The notes beneath the pieces were generated by a model. That model was not told where the DNA came from. It did not search any database and was given only the letters and a program-made list of their open reading frames with translations. DNA of 64,000 nt from an uncultured Rhodopila sp. (GTDB lineage: Bacteria > Pseudomonadota > Alphaproteobacteria > Acetobacterales > Acetobacteraceae). Where the stretch lies: assembly GCA_903932145.1 (NCBI GenBank), contig CAIZFE010000021.1, forward strand, positions 27,565 to 91,564. The letters run 5' to 3'. A program made the position numbers and the translations under genes. Numbering within the stretch: the stretch's first letter is position 1; every line of letters starts with the position of its first letter. Shown piece by piece: positions 52,922-62,244 of this stretch.

Positions 52922-53947
52922 ATGATCCACCGGCGACATGTGCTGGCGGGCGGGGCGGCTGCGGTCGTCCTGCCGATGCGGGCGCGGGCAGACGCTGTCG
53001 TGCGCTTCGGGTCGGTCGGCGGGCTGACTGACGCGGGATTGTACCTGGCGGAGGATCAGGGGTATTTCGCCAAGTCTGGTCTGAGCGTGAAGATGCTGCG
53101 CATGCCAAGCGCTCCGGCCTTGCTGACGGCTTTGGCGACCGGACAGTTGGATGTGGCCGGAATTTCGGTCACGCCGGGCTTGTTCAGCGCGATCACCCAG
53201 GGTGTGCAGATCCGGATTGTTGGGGACAAGCAAAGCGTTCGGCCGGGGTTTTCGGCCACGCGGCTGGTGGTTCGTGCCGGTTTCCCGGCCGGGACCGAGG
53301 CGCAACAGGTCGCCGCGCTAAAAGGCAAACCCGTCGCGATCTCCTCCAAGGCGGCATCCGTCGCCATGGTGTTACGAAACTATCTGGCCGGCTTCGGGAT
53401 GAATTTGGCGGATGTGCACGTTGTCGAATTGCCCTATCCCAGCATGGTTCCCGCGCTCGGCAGCGGCGCGGTCGAGGCGGCGATCGTGTTGGAGCCGTTC
53501 CTGTCGCAGGCCATTCAAATGGGGATCGCGCAGCCGCTGAATGACCTGGCCGCTGCGTCAGGCGGAACGGCAACCGAAGGCAGCACAAGCGTTCCTTTGG
53601 TTTACAGCGAAGTCTTCGCCAGGGATCAATCCACCGCCCAGGGCTTCATGGATGCGTATCTGCAAGGCGTTCGTCTCTACAACGACGCCTTCCTGCGTGG
53701 CATCGATAAAGACAAGATCATTGGCATTCTCGCAACCAAGGTAAAATTGGACGAGGCGATCATCCGCAACGGCTTTCCGGCGGGTCTGGACCCGAACGGC
53801 AAGGTCAGCCTGGCGTTCCTGGAACAATGCCAGGACTTCTTCATTCAGCAACATTACTTGCAGGCGCCGATCGACCTGAAACTACTGGTCGATCCGTCCT
53901 TCGCCGCTGCCTCCGTCACCCGCCTCGGGAAATATACGCTCGGATGA
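52922..53947 (+). CDS. ABC transporter substrate-binding protein, NMT1/SsuA type
   Basis: 341 residues. The N-terminus IHRRHVLAGGAAAVVLPMRARADA is a signal with a twin-Arg start, so Sec or Tat export to the periplasm. VRFGSVGGLTDAGLYLAEDQGYFAKSGL (about 27-54) is the entry of the NMT1/taurine/nitrate-type binding fold. Its stop overlaps the ATPase start (ATGA). Such systems import sulfonates, pyrimidine precursors or aromatic acids; the FAD monooxygenase in the same run favours an aromatic or heteroaromatic substrate. Confidence 0.88.
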   Translation: MIHRRHVLAGGAAAVVLPMRARADAVVRFGSVGGLTDAGLYLAEDQGYFAKSGLSVKMLRMPSAPALLTALATGQLDVAGISVTPGLFSAITQGVQIRIVGDKQSVRPGFSATRLVVRAGFPAGTEAQQVAALKGKPVAISSKAASVAMVLRNYLAGFGMNLADVHVVELPYPSMVPALGSGAVEAAIVLEPFLSQAIQMGIAQPLNDLAAASGGTATEGSTSVPLVYSEVFARDQSTAQGFMDAYLQGVRLYNDAFLRGIDKDKIIGILATKVKLDEAIIRNGFPAGLDPNGKVSLAFLEQCQDFFIQQHYLQAPIDLKLLVDPSFAAASVTRLGKYTLG

Positions 53948-54741
53948 CCCGCGAACGGGCGCTACGGATCGCCGGTCTGCGCAAGGTGTTTATCACCCGC
54001 CGGAACGCGGTGGTGGAGGCGATTGCCGGCGTGTCTCTGGACGTTGGCAAGGGCGAGGTCGTTGCGATCCTGGGACCGAGCGGCTGCGGCAAGTCCAGTT
54101 TGTTACGTATTTTGGCGGGGTTGGACGAGGACTACGAAGGCGACATCGACTGGTCGCTGGCTGGCAAGCTGCCCGACCGTTTGCTGGGCGCGACGGTGTT
54201 CCAGGGTGATTCGACCATGCCCTGGCTGACCGTCGAACGGAATTTACGGATCGGGCTGTCGGGCTTGGCACTGACTACGGCGGTCGCCGAGGAACGGATC
54301 GCGCGGAACCTGGCTCTGGTTGGCCTGTCGGCGTTTCGGCGGGCATATCCGCATGAATTGTCAGGCGGGATGCGGCAACGGGTGTCAATCGCCCGAGCGC
54401 TGGCGACCGATCCGCTGTTGCTGCTGATGGATGAGCCATTGGCGGCACTGGATGCACAAACCCGGATTGTTATGCAGCAAGAACTGATCGGCATCTGGCA
54501 GCGGACGCATTCCACCGTCGTATACGTGACGCACGACATCGCGGAGGCTGTGACGCTGGCGGACACGGTGGTCGTCATGACCAGCCGTCCCGGGCGGATC
54601 AAAGCGGTGCGTTCGGTTCCGTTTAGCCGGGATCGGGATGTGATCGCCATGCGTCGAGAACCCGCGTTTCGCGAGCTGGAAGCCGACCTGTGGACGATGG
54701 TGACGGAGGAGGTTGGTGACAGCCTGATCGCGCATGCATGA
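53944..54741 (+). CDS. ABC transporter ATP-binding protein, SsuB/TauB type
   Basis: 265 residues from ATG 53944. Walker A GPSGCGKSS (about 44-52), Q-loop FQGDSTMPWLTV, signature LSGGMRQR (about 139-146), Walker B LLLLMDEPLAALD (about 158-170) and switch His in YVTHDIAEA are all present. It powers import with the neighbouring binding protein and permease. The permease gene overlaps its end by 8 nt. Confidence 0.93.
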   Translation: MTRERALRIAGLRKVFITRRNAVVEAIAGVSLDVGKGEVVAILGPSGCGKSSLLRILAGLDEDYEGDIDWSLAGKLPDRLLGATVFQGDSTMPWLTVERNLRIGLSGLALTTAVAEERIARNLALVGLSAFRRAYPHELSGGMRQRVSIARALATDPLLLLMDEPLAALDAQTRIVMQQELIGIWQRTHSTVVYVTHDIAEAVTLADTVVVMTSRPGRIKAVRSVPFSRDRDVIAMRREPAFRELEADLWTMVTEEVGDSLIAHA

Positions 54742-55552
54742 TTCCGCGGAAGCCATGGCACAGCGCAGTTTGGTCCGTCGACGCAACCAGATGGTGGCGC
54801 GTTACGCGCTGGGCGTCGCTTGTCCGTTGGTATTGCTGGCGATCTGGCAGATTCTGGACCTGACGGGCGCGATCGACCAGCGGTTCTTCCCACCACCGAC
54901 ACGGGTTTTTTCCGATGGGATTGGCATTCTGGCTGATACGGAACAGCGTGGTCAGTTGTTGTCCGATACGGTGATGACACTGCGGCGGTTGGGCATCGGG
55001 TATACGATTGGCGCGTTTTCGGGTGTGGCGATGGGCATGGCGATGGCGCTGTACGCTCCATTGCGATACGCGTTCAGTCCGGTTGTGTACGGGACCTTTC
55101 CAATGCCGAAAATCGCCATTTTCCCGCTGTTGATCGCGTTGATCGGCATCGGTGAGGGCAGCAAGATCGCGCTGGTTATCATGGGCGTTTTCTACATGAC
55201 GTGTATCAATACACTCAGCGGCGTGCTGCATGCCAATCCGATCCATCGTGATGTCATCCGAGCATTTCGGATTCCGCGGCTGACCGGTTGGCTGCATGTG
55301 GTACTGCCGTCAGCGATGCCGGCGATCGTGACGGGATTGAAACTGGGTCTGGGGCAGGCGCTGATCCTGGTCGTCTCGGCGGAGTTCGTGTCGTCTGACG
55401 ATGGCATCGGTCATTACATCTGGGATTCCTGGCAGGTATTGGCGATCCCGCGCATGTTCGTGGGATTGGCCGTTGTGACCTGCATCGGCGGCGTAGCCGT
55501 GTTGCTGGGGTCGGTGGCGGAACGGCGGCTGGTGCCTTGGGCTAGTCATTAG
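54734..55552 (+). CDS. ABC transporter permease, SsuC/TauC type
   Basis: 272 residues with six or more hydrophobic helices. RFFPPPTRVFSDGIGIL (about 49-65) and the EAA-like loop ATP-contact FRIPRLTGWLHVVLPSAMPAIVTGLKLGLGQALI (about 175-208) are typical of taurine/sulfonate-type permeases. It completes the SBP-ATPase-permease operon. The monooxygenase starts 10 bp later. Confidence 0.92.
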   Translation: MHDSAEAMAQRSLVRRRNQMVARYALGVACPLVLLAIWQILDLTGAIDQRFFPPPTRVFSDGIGILADTEQRGQLLSDTVMTLRRLGIGYTIGAFSGVAMGMAMALYAPLRYAFSPVVYGTFPMPKIAIFPLLIALIGIGEGSKIALVIMGVFYMTCINTLSGVLHANPIHRDVIRAFRIPRLTGWLHVVLPSAMPAIVTGLKLGLGQALILVVSAEFVSSDDGIGHYIWDSWQVLAIPRMFVGLAVVTCIGGVAVLLGSVAERRLVPWASH

Positions 55553-55562
55553 GGGAACAACG

Positions 55563-56678
55563 ATGAAGGTTGCAATTGTTGGGGCCGGCATCGGCGGACT
55601 TGCCGCCGCCGCGTGCCTACGGCGGGTTGGCATTGATGTTACCATCTATGAACAGGCCCAGCGATTTGCCCGCGTCGGTGCCGGCATCCAGCAAAGCCCC
55701 AACGCGGTTCGCGTGCTGCGCCGGCTGGGGTTGGAAGATCGTTTAAGGGCCATCGCGTTTCAGCCGGCCTCGGCGCTAAACCGCCAGTCAGACACTGGAG
55801 AATTGTTGTGGGAACGCGCCATGGGCGCGGCCAGTGAGGAACGCTACGGCGCGCCCTATCTGGTGCTGCAACGCGCCGATTTGCACGCGGTGCTGGCCTC
55901 GGCGGTGCCGGAAGAGATTATCCAGCGCGGGCGCAAGCTGGTTGGATTGGAGCAGACTGGCTCGACCGTACGACTGGACTTTGCCGATGGGAAGCATGCC
56001 GAGGCGCACGCGGTGATTGGTGCCGATGGGGTTCATTCGGTGGTGCGGGAGACGCTGTTCGGCGCGGAACGGCCTGAATTTACCGGGCGCGTGGCCTATC
56101 GCACGGTGTTTCCGGCGGCGCTGCTGAACGGTGCGGCGATCGACGATCAGGCGAAATGGTGGGGGCCGGATCGGCACATCGTCATTTATTACGTCAACCC
56201 GCAACGATCGGAACTTTACTTCGTCACCAGCACGCCGGAACCGGATTTTACCCGGGAGTCCTGGTCCAGCACGGGCGATATGGCTTTGCTGCGCGACGCC
56301 TACTGCGATTTCCATCCGAGCGTTCGTTCGGTGTTGGCGGCAGCACCGTCGGCCCATAAATGGGCGTTGGTGGTGCGCGATCCGCTGCCCCGTTGGACGG
56401 ATGGCAACATCGCTTTGTTGGGGGATTCCTGCCACCCGATGACGCCCTATATGGCGCAGGGCGCCGGCACCTCAATCGAGGACGCGGCTGTTCTGTCGCG
56501 TTGCCTGGACGGCGTCGATCCGGACGGTGTCGCGGAAGCGCTGCGGCGGTACGAGGCGACGCGGAAACCCCGGACATCGGAAATCCAGGGATTGTCGCGC
56601 GCTAACGACATGAACCGATTCAAAGCAGCGAACGAAATGGTTTACGGCTATGACGCCTGGACCGTGCCTCTTGCGTGA
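55563..56678 (+). CDS. FAD-dependent aromatic-ring monooxygenase, NicC-like
   Basis: 371 residues; AGGGGAAC precedes the ATG. VAIVGAGIGGLAAAACL (about 3-19) binds FAD, VIGADGVHSVVRE (about 150-162) is the DG motif, and LLGDSCHPMTPYMAQGAG (about 287-304) the GD motif, the order of class A flavin hydroxylases. AKWWGPDRHIVIYYVN and the ending YGYDAW resemble 6-hydroxynicotinate 3-monooxygenase more than salicylate hydroxylase, from memory of the family. It probably hydroxylates the compound imported by the preceding transporter. Confidence 0.85.
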   Translation: MKVAIVGAGIGGLAAAACLRRVGIDVTIYEQAQRFARVGAGIQQSPNAVRVLRRLGLEDRLRAIAFQPASALNRQSDTGELLWERAMGAASEERYGAPYLVLQRADLHAVLASAVPEEIIQRGRKLVGLEQTGSTVRLDFADGKHAEAHAVIGADGVHSVVRETLFGAERPEFTGRVAYRTVFPAALLNGAAIDDQAKWWGPDRHIVIYYVNPQRSELYFVTSTPEPDFTRESWSSTGDMALLRDAYCDFHPSVRSVLAAAPSAHKWALVVRDPLPRWTDGNIALLGDSCHPMTPYMAQGAGTSIEDAAVLSRCLDGVDPDGVAEALRRYEATRKPRTSEIQGLSRANDMNRFKAANEMVYGYDAWTVPLA

Positions 56679-56726
56679 ACCCCGGCATCTGTAAAACTGC
56701 CGCCAACGATAAAACAGGAAGCGGCA

Positions 56727-57758
56727 ATGGAATTTGGCTGGTACGTGGAGTTCCACCGGCAGGTGGAGCAACAATCGGATGCCGATGCGTTTGCTCAGGG
56801 GCTGGATCAGGTGTCGCTTGCCGAAGAGTGGGGCCTGGATGCCATCTGGTTGGCCGAAATCCATCAGCAGGCCGCTCGGTCGGTTTTGAGCGCGCCGCTG
56901 ACCGTCGCCGCTGCCATCGCGGCCCGCACCAGCCGCATCAAGATCGGCACCGCCGTGCAGGTGCTGCCGCTAACCCATCCGCTGCGGCTGGCCGAGGAAA
57001 CCGCCACCCTCGATCAGATCAGCCGCGGGCGGCTGCTGATGGGCGTCGGACGCAGCGGCAATCCGGCTGCTTACGCCGCCTACGGCGTGCCGTATTCCGA
57101 AAGCCGCGAACGGTTCTTCGAAACGCTGGAGGTGCTGAAGCTGGCCTGGTCACAGCCCAGTTTTTCGTTCCACGGCAAGTATCACCATTTTAACGAGGCG
57201 CGCGCCGTGCCGCGGCCATTCCAGCGTCCGTATCCGCCGATCCGCATTGCCGGCGCCAGCGAGGACACGTTTCCGGTTCTCGGGCGTCTCGGTTATCCGC
57301 TGTTCGTCGCGGTGCGCAGTGGTTCGTTGTCGGGTCTGGCACCCGATCTGAAGGCGTATCGAGAGGCGTATCAGGCGGCCGGTCATCCCGGCAGCGGCGA
57401 GGTCTATTTGCGGGTCAGCATGCACCTGGCCGACACGGATGCGCAGGCACGAGCCGAGGCCGAACCGAGTGTCATGGCGGGCTACCAGAAGCTTATCACG
57501 CAGTTGGAAGGCTCCCCTAACGCGCGGCGACGCGCGGAACTGGCGGATGTTCTGTCGCTGACGTATGGCGACGTGCTGCGTGACAAGGTGATTGTCGGCG
57601 GGCCGGAGTATGTAGCCGAACGGTTAAAGGAGTTGGATGCGGAACTTCAGATCGACGGTATCCTGGCGGAATTGAATTTCGGGGCGGGCATTCCGCCGGA
57701 CATGATGATGCGGTCGTTGCGATTGCTGTGCCAGGAGGTGAAGCCGAGGTTCATGTAG
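56727..57758 (+). CDS. LLM-class flavin-dependent oxidoreductase
   Basis: 343 residues; AGGAAG lies 7 nt before the ATG. The bacterial luciferase-like barrel is shown by SLAEEWGLDAIWLAEIHQQ (about 30-48), RIKIGTAVQVLPLTHPLRLAEETATLDQISRGRLLMGVG (about 71-109) and GGPEYVAERLKELD near the end. It uses FMNH2 or F420 to oxygenate a substrate; FMN is likely here. It ends the ABC/monooxygenase run and may act on the next ring intermediate. Confidence 0.88.
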   Translation: MEFGWYVEFHRQVEQQSDADAFAQGLDQVSLAEEWGLDAIWLAEIHQQAARSVLSAPLTVAAAIAARTSRIKIGTAVQVLPLTHPLRLAEETATLDQISRGRLLMGVGRSGNPAAYAAYGVPYSESRERFFETLEVLKLAWSQPSFSFHGKYHHFNEARAVPRPFQRPYPPIRIAGASEDTFPVLGRLGYPLFVAVRSGSLSGLAPDLKAYREAYQAAGHPGSGEVYLRVSMHLADTDAQARAEAEPSVMAGYQKLITQLEGSPNARRRAELADVLSLTYGDVLRDKVIVGGPEYVAERLKELDAELQIDGILAELNFGAGIPPDMMMRSLRLLCQEVKPRFM

Positions 57759-57854
57759 TCGATTCGTTTCGTTATGACCCGGCGTTTCCAAACCAGTATC
57801 ACGTTCAGCGATGGGCAGGGAACATTTTTCCCGGGACGAGGCTTTATTGTCTCC

Positions 57855-57941
57855 GTCATGACCGGGCTTGGCCTGGCCACCCGGGACTTCCTATACCCGC
57901 CAAGCAAAGTCCCGGGTGAGCGGGCCAAGCCCGGTCATGAC
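57855..57941. repeat. Long near-perfect inverted repeat between convergent genes
   Basis: Arms 57855-57889 and 57907-57941 are complementary at 32 of 35 positions, with a 17-nt loop; the three mismatches are clustered. Each arm starts GTCATGACCGGGCTTGG at its outer end, related to the REP-like copies elsewhere. It sits in the 286-bp gap between the convergent LLM and binding-protein genes, where nothing else is seen. It can form a very stable hairpin and probably ends transcription from both sides. Confidence 0.8.
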
Positions 57942-58044
57942 CAATGGGCAAATCCTCCCGGCTCAGCACCTTTAAGCTGGCGCATATGCGGACAAGTACT
58001 GTCAAAACGTATGGCAGCGAAATCAACCTGGCACCGATTGCCGC

Positions 58045-59244
58045 TTACGCCGCGATCGGCTCCCCGAACGGCACCCAGGCCTTGCCGTCGAACCGTTGCA
58101 GGCGCAACCGTTTGATCCCGAGGTAATCCGTCGCCGTGGTCTTGTAACGGATACCGGCCTGGAACATCGGCAACTGGATATCCAGGTTGGCCGCCTGCTT
58201 CATGATGTTCTCGCGCGACAAATCATTGCCGCATTGCTTGAACACCTGGATACCGGTCTGTGCCGCACAGTAACCATAGACATTATTAATATCGGCGAGA
58301 TCGGACCCCGGCATGTGCTTTTGCATGAACGCGAACCAGTCCTGATAGCCCGGATCGTCTTTCCATTGCGGATCGGACGGGTCCTTCATGTAAGCACCCG
58401 TAATCAGCCCAACCGCCTTGTCCAGTCCGGCCGGTGCCAGGCCTGACGAGACCGAGGCCCCGACAGTAGCGATCATATACAACGGGTCCCACCCCAGATC
58501 CCGCACCTTTCGCAGCGTCATCGCATTGAATTTCGGAATACCGCCAACGAACAGGGCATCGGCACCCGACGCATGCAGGGCCACGACCTGCGAATCAACG
58601 GTCGGATCAGTCGGCTCATAGCTGTTGGTCGCCACCAGTTGGCCGATCTTGTCACCGAGACCGTCCTTGAAGCCTTTCAGGAAATCCTTGCCGGAATCAT
58701 CGTTTTGATAGAGCACCGCGATCCTGGCGGCAGGCTTGGTTTCCAGGATATGGCGCGCGTAAACCCGACCCTCGATCTGATAACTGACCTGCCAGCCGAT
58801 CGTCCATGGGTAGTTCTGCGGATCGCCGAACTGCGTGGCACCAGAGGCAATGAAAATCTGCGGCACCTTTTTGGCGTTCAGATATTTGCGGGTTGCCGTC
58901 GCGCAGGGGGTGCCGAGTTGCTGGAAGATGCAGGATACACCTTCTTCCTCCACCAGTTTGCGGGTCTGCTCGACGGTTTTCGGCGGGCTGTAGCCATCGT
59001 CCAGTGACAACAGCTTGATCTTGCGACCGTTGATGCCGCCCTGGCTGTTGATCATGTCGATATACGCGACCTCCACCTTGCCGATCGGAGCATAGCTGGA
59101 CGCCGGCCCGGAATACGGCATGGTCTGGCCGATCAGCAGTTCGGTGTCGGTCACACCGGGCGCCTGTTTCGTCTGCGCCAATGCAGGCATGGCAAGCGCA
59201 GAGCCGGCCAGAGTCAAAGCGCGGCGGCGGGTCAGGATCGGCAT
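58045..59244 (-). CDS. LivJ-type ABC substrate-binding protein
   Basis: 399 residues. MPILTRRRALTLAGSALAMPALA is an export signal with RRR. The mature part starts PGVTDTELLIGQTMPYSGPASSY and has the periplasmic type I fold (DDGYSPPKTVEQTRKLVEEE, GNDLSRENIMKQAA). Members bind branched amino acids, amides or aromatic acids. It follows the EthD-like gene by 6 bp in one operon. No Liv permease or ATPase genes are nearby, so it must share them from elsewhere. Confidence 0.9.
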   Translation of the reverse strand: MPILTRRRALTLAGSALAMPALAQTKQAPGVTDTELLIGQTMPYSGPASSYAPIGKVEVAYIDMINSQGGINGRKIKLLSLDDGYSPPKTVEQTRKLVEEEGVSCIFQQLGTPCATATRKYLNAKKVPQIFIASGATQFGDPQNYPWTIGWQVSYQIEGRVYARHILETKPAARIAVLYQNDDSGKDFLKGFKDGLGDKIGQLVATNSYEPTDPTVDSQVVALHASGADALFVGGIPKFNAMTLRKVRDLGWDPLYMIATVGASVSSGLAPAGLDKAVGLITGAYMKDPSDPQWKDDPGYQDWFAFMQKHMPGSDLADINNVYGYCAAQTGIQVFKQCGNDLSRENIMKQAANLDIQLPMFQAGIRYKTTATDYLGIKRLRLQRFDGKAWVPFGEPIAA

Positions 59245-59250
59245 CGTTAC

Positions 59251-59889
59251 TTAGACCTTTCGTTCATAGCGATTCATGCGCAGCACAAGCAGGTCGCGCA
59301 GCCGGGGCCGCATGCGTTCTGTCCAGGGCGTATTCGTGGCGGCAGCCCAGGCGTCCGAACGCGACACGCCAACGTCTCGCAGGTGATATAGCGACAGATA
59401 ACGCCGCTCTGATTCGGTATCGGTCGCGCGATAACGCCGTCCCGACAGAACGCCCGGAACGGTCAGAAGCCCGGGCAGGTGTTCGTTATCATACCAATCG
59501 TTGAACTCGGCTTCCGAATCGGGATCGGGGGTCATCGACGCCACCAGCAACGCCCCGGCGCCGGCGGCGGCCACCGCGTCCCCGGGAACGAGCTGCTCGC
59601 CCTCAAACCGCATGATGCGGCCGCACATCGCCGTGACGCGCTTGGTCCAGACCGACTGGTTTTCCCCGCCGACCGCACAATACGCCGGGCTTTGCAGCAC
59701 GCCGACTGTGTCCAGATCATAGGTCGCGACGTGGATGGTCGTGTTCGTGTCGTCGATCCAGCGTTCGGCATTCAGGAAGCCGGGGACGCGCAGACGCTCC
59801 GGCACATGTTCCTTGTCGTACCAGTCATGAAACTCATCCGCATGCGCGGTCGAGAAATCAAATGCCATAAATAACAGGCCCTTGGCCAT
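59251..59889 (-). CDS. Tandem dimeric alpha-beta-barrel (EthD-like) protein
   Basis: 212 residues from ATG 59889 (GGAGGGGA upstream). Two similar halves are visible: FHDWYDKEHVPERLRVPGFLNAERW (about 16-40) and FNDWYDNEHLPGLLTVPGVLSGRRY (about 123-147). This is an internal duplication of a ferredoxin-like EthD domain, so one chain could form the barrel that normally needs a dimer. Related proteins help degrade ethers, polyketides or aromatics. It is co-transcribed with a LivJ-type binding protein. Confidence 0.8.
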   Translation of the reverse strand: MAKGLLFMAFDFSTAHADEFHDWYDKEHVPERLRVPGFLNAERWIDDTNTTIHVATYDLDTVGVLQSPAYCAVGGENQSVWTKRVTAMCGRIMRFEGEQLVPGDAVAAAGAGALLVASMTPDPDSEAEFNDWYDNEHLPGLLTVPGVLSGRRYRATDTESERRYLSLYHLRDVGVSRSDAWAAATNTPWTERMRPRLRDLLVLRMNRYERKV

Positions 59890-60020
59890 GCTCCCCTCCG
59901 GTCTTTTTGTCGTTGCCTTCAGTGTGCACGCGATGGGCCGCCGTTGCCAGCCCGCCGCGTTTGCGGCATGCATGATGCACCAGCACAAATGCCCCACGTG
60001 TCCCATGGAGACCGCACCAC

Positions 60021-60854
60021 ATGGCCTTTCTGACCGAACCGGAGCCGGAACGCGGCGCCAAAGTTGAGATGATGCCAGGCGTCAACCGGATCGTTGCCAA
60101 CAACCCCGGGCCGATGACGTATTTCGGGACCAACACTTATCTTATCGATACGCCGGACGGATTGGCCGTGCTTGACCCGGGTCCCGAAGGGCACCCCGAA
60201 CATATCGAGGCGATCCTGCGCCATACCAGCGGCAAGATCGCGTCGATTCTGGTCAGCCACACGCATCACGATCATGTCGGAGCCGTTCCGGCGTTGCAGG
60301 CGGCCACAGGCGCGCCGACAGTCGGCTTTCGCAAAAGCGGCATTGAATCGTTCGATCCGGACATCAAGCTGGATCACGGCGATACCTTCGCCGGCATGGT
60401 GGCGCTGCACACACCCGGCCACGCCTCCGATCATCTGTGCTTCGCGCTGTCGGCACAAAACGGCGATAAGATTTTGTTCAGCGCCGATCATGTGATGTCG
60501 TGGTCAACCAGCATCGTCAGTCCCCCCGGTGGCGACATGCGCGATTACTTCGCCAGCCTGAATCTGTTACTGACCCGCGACGATGACGTGTACTTGCCCG
60601 GCCACGGCCCCGCCTTGCACAACCCGCGCGACCTGGTGCGTGCGATGCTGACGCACCGTGTGATCCGCGAGCAAGCCATCGCCCGGAAGCTGAGCGACGG
60701 CTCGTTCGATACTTACACGATCATGGACGCACTGTATTCCCAACTGAACCCGCGCCTGCGCAAGGCGGCGGAGCGCAACGTGCTGGCGCATCTGCTGAAG
60801 ATGGAAATCGAGGGCAAAGCCCTGCGCGAAGGGGAGCTTTGGCGGGCGGCCTGA
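60021..60854 (+). CDS. MBL-fold metallohydrolase, LACTB2-like
   Basis: 277 residues. The zinc motif SHTHHDHVG (about 80-88) is followed by HTPGHASDHLC (about 134-144), FSADHVMSW and LPGHGP. A C-terminal helical domain (RKLSDGSFDTYTIMDALYSQLNPRLRKAAERNVLAHLLKM) is a winged-helix type seen in LACTB2/hydroxyacylglutathione-hydrolase-like proteins. The substrate is unknown, perhaps a thioester, lactone or RNA. It diverges from the EthD-like gene. Confidence 0.88.
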   Translation: MAFLTEPEPERGAKVEMMPGVNRIVANNPGPMTYFGTNTYLIDTPDGLAVLDPGPEGHPEHIEAILRHTSGKIASILVSHTHHDHVGAVPALQAATGAPTVGFRKSGIESFDPDIKLDHGDTFAGMVALHTPGHASDHLCFALSAQNGDKILFSADHVMSWSTSIVSPPGGDMRDYFASLNLLLTRDDDVYLPGHGPALHNPRDLVRAMLTHRVIREQAIARKLSDGSFDTYTIMDALYSQLNPRLRKAAERNVLAHLLKMEIEGKALREGELWRAA

Positions 60855-60920
60855 AGCGCCCCCACCGCCGGCAACAAAATGTGCGAAGCGAAACAATGAA
60901 GTTCCGCTTCGCAACGTGCA

Positions 60921-62144
60921 TCAAGCCTTGATCAGCGGGCAACCACCATCAGCCATCGGACGCCACGCGTCAGCAGGTGCTATCGTGGCCGCTTTATTGC
61001 AGAAATCGTATTTCGACTTCGCCTCGGAAACCGGCTTCACCTGCCACAGATACATCGTGTGCATCACCCGCCCGTCCTGACGGATCTCCACATTATCGTT
61101 GTAGAAATCGTTGACCCGCGTCGCCTTCATCTTGGCAACGACCGCGTCGGCGTCGGTCGATCCCGCCGCCTGGACCGCCTTCAACCAATGCGTCGTCGCG
61201 CAATAGCTGCCGGCATGCAGAACGCCCGGCACCATGCCGCCCATCCTGTCGCTCCACCGCTTCGACCAGATGCGGGTCTTCTCCGTCATGTCCCAGTAGA
61301 ACGAGTCGGTGTAGTTCAGGCCCTCGGCTGCTTTCTGTCCCATCGCATTCACGTCGCTGATCTGCATCAGCAGAGTTGCCAGCTTGGCTCCGCCTTTTGT
61401 AAGACCGAACTCGGCAGCCTGCTTGACGCAGTTTTGCGTGTCGGTGCCGGCATTCGCAAGGCCGATCACCTTGGCGCCCGACGCCTGCGCCTGCACCAGA
61501 TACGACGAGAAATCCGCGGTCCCCAAAGGTGCCCGAATCGCACCCAGCACCTTGCCGCCGGCGGCCTTGACCGCGTCCATCGTGTCGCGCTCCAGCGCGT
61601 AACCGAACGCATAGTCGGCGGTGATGAAGAACCAGGTGTCGCCGCCCGCCTTGGTCAGCGCGTTGCCGGTGCCATGCGCCAGCGCGTAGGTATCGTAAGA
61701 AAAATGCACGCCATACGCCGAACACTGCTTGCCCGTCATGTCCGACGTCGCCGGGCCGGTAATCAGATAAATCTTCTTCTTTTCCCGGCAGACCTGCTGG
61801 ATCGCCAGACCCGAGGAACTCGCCGCGCCGTCAGCCAAGACATCAACGCCGGTATCGTCGATCCATTGGCGCGCGATCGACGTGGACACATCCGGTTTAT
61901 TCTGATCGTCCGCCTGCATGATCTCGATCGGCCGGCCCAGCACAGACCCACCGAAATCGGCAATCGCGAGTTCGGTGGCGACATGGTTGCCGATACCGCC
62001 GACGTCGCGGTACGGGCCGCTCATGTCAGATAGCAGGCCGATCTTCACCGGCTTGGACGAGCTTTGCGCCCGGATCAATCCTGGACGGGCCAACGGGGCG
62101 GCAGCCAGGCCACCAAGCAAAATACGACGCGACAGTCTCGACAT
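60921..62144 (-). CDS. LivJ-type ABC substrate-binding protein
   Basis: 407 residues from ATG 62144 (GGAG 10 nt upstream); the frame continues to 62330 without support. MSRLSRRILLGGLAAAPLARPGLIRA is an RR-type signal. KPVKIGLLSDMSGPYRDVGGIGNHVATELAIADFGG opens the periplasmic binding fold, and VNDFYNDNVEIRQDGRVMHTMYLWQVK is typical of members near aromatic catabolic genes. It is a second binding protein with no permease nearby and is convergent with the MBL gene. Confidence 0.9.
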   Translation of the reverse strand: MSRLSRRILLGGLAAAPLARPGLIRAQSSSKPVKIGLLSDMSGPYRDVGGIGNHVATELAIADFGGSVLGRPIEIMQADDQNKPDVSTSIARQWIDDTGVDVLADGAASSSGLAIQQVCREKKKIYLITGPATSDMTGKQCSAYGVHFSYDTYALAHGTGNALTKAGGDTWFFITADYAFGYALERDTMDAVKAAGGKVLGAIRAPLGTADFSSYLVQAQASGAKVIGLANAGTDTQNCVKQAAEFGLTKGGAKLATLLMQISDVNAMGQKAAEGLNYTDSFYWDMTEKTRIWSKRWSDRMGGMVPGVLHAGSYCATTHWLKAVQAAGSTDADAVVAKMKATRVNDFYNDNVEIRQDGRVMHTMYLWQVKPVSEAKSKYDFCNKAATIAPADAWRPMADGGCPLIKA

Positions 62145-62244
62145 GAACGATAGTCTCCAACCCGGATTGAACGCGTGCGCTTGATCTGTGGCGCCGCGCC
62201 TTGTAGCGAAACAACACCATTTGCTGTTCCCGGGGAAACTTACC

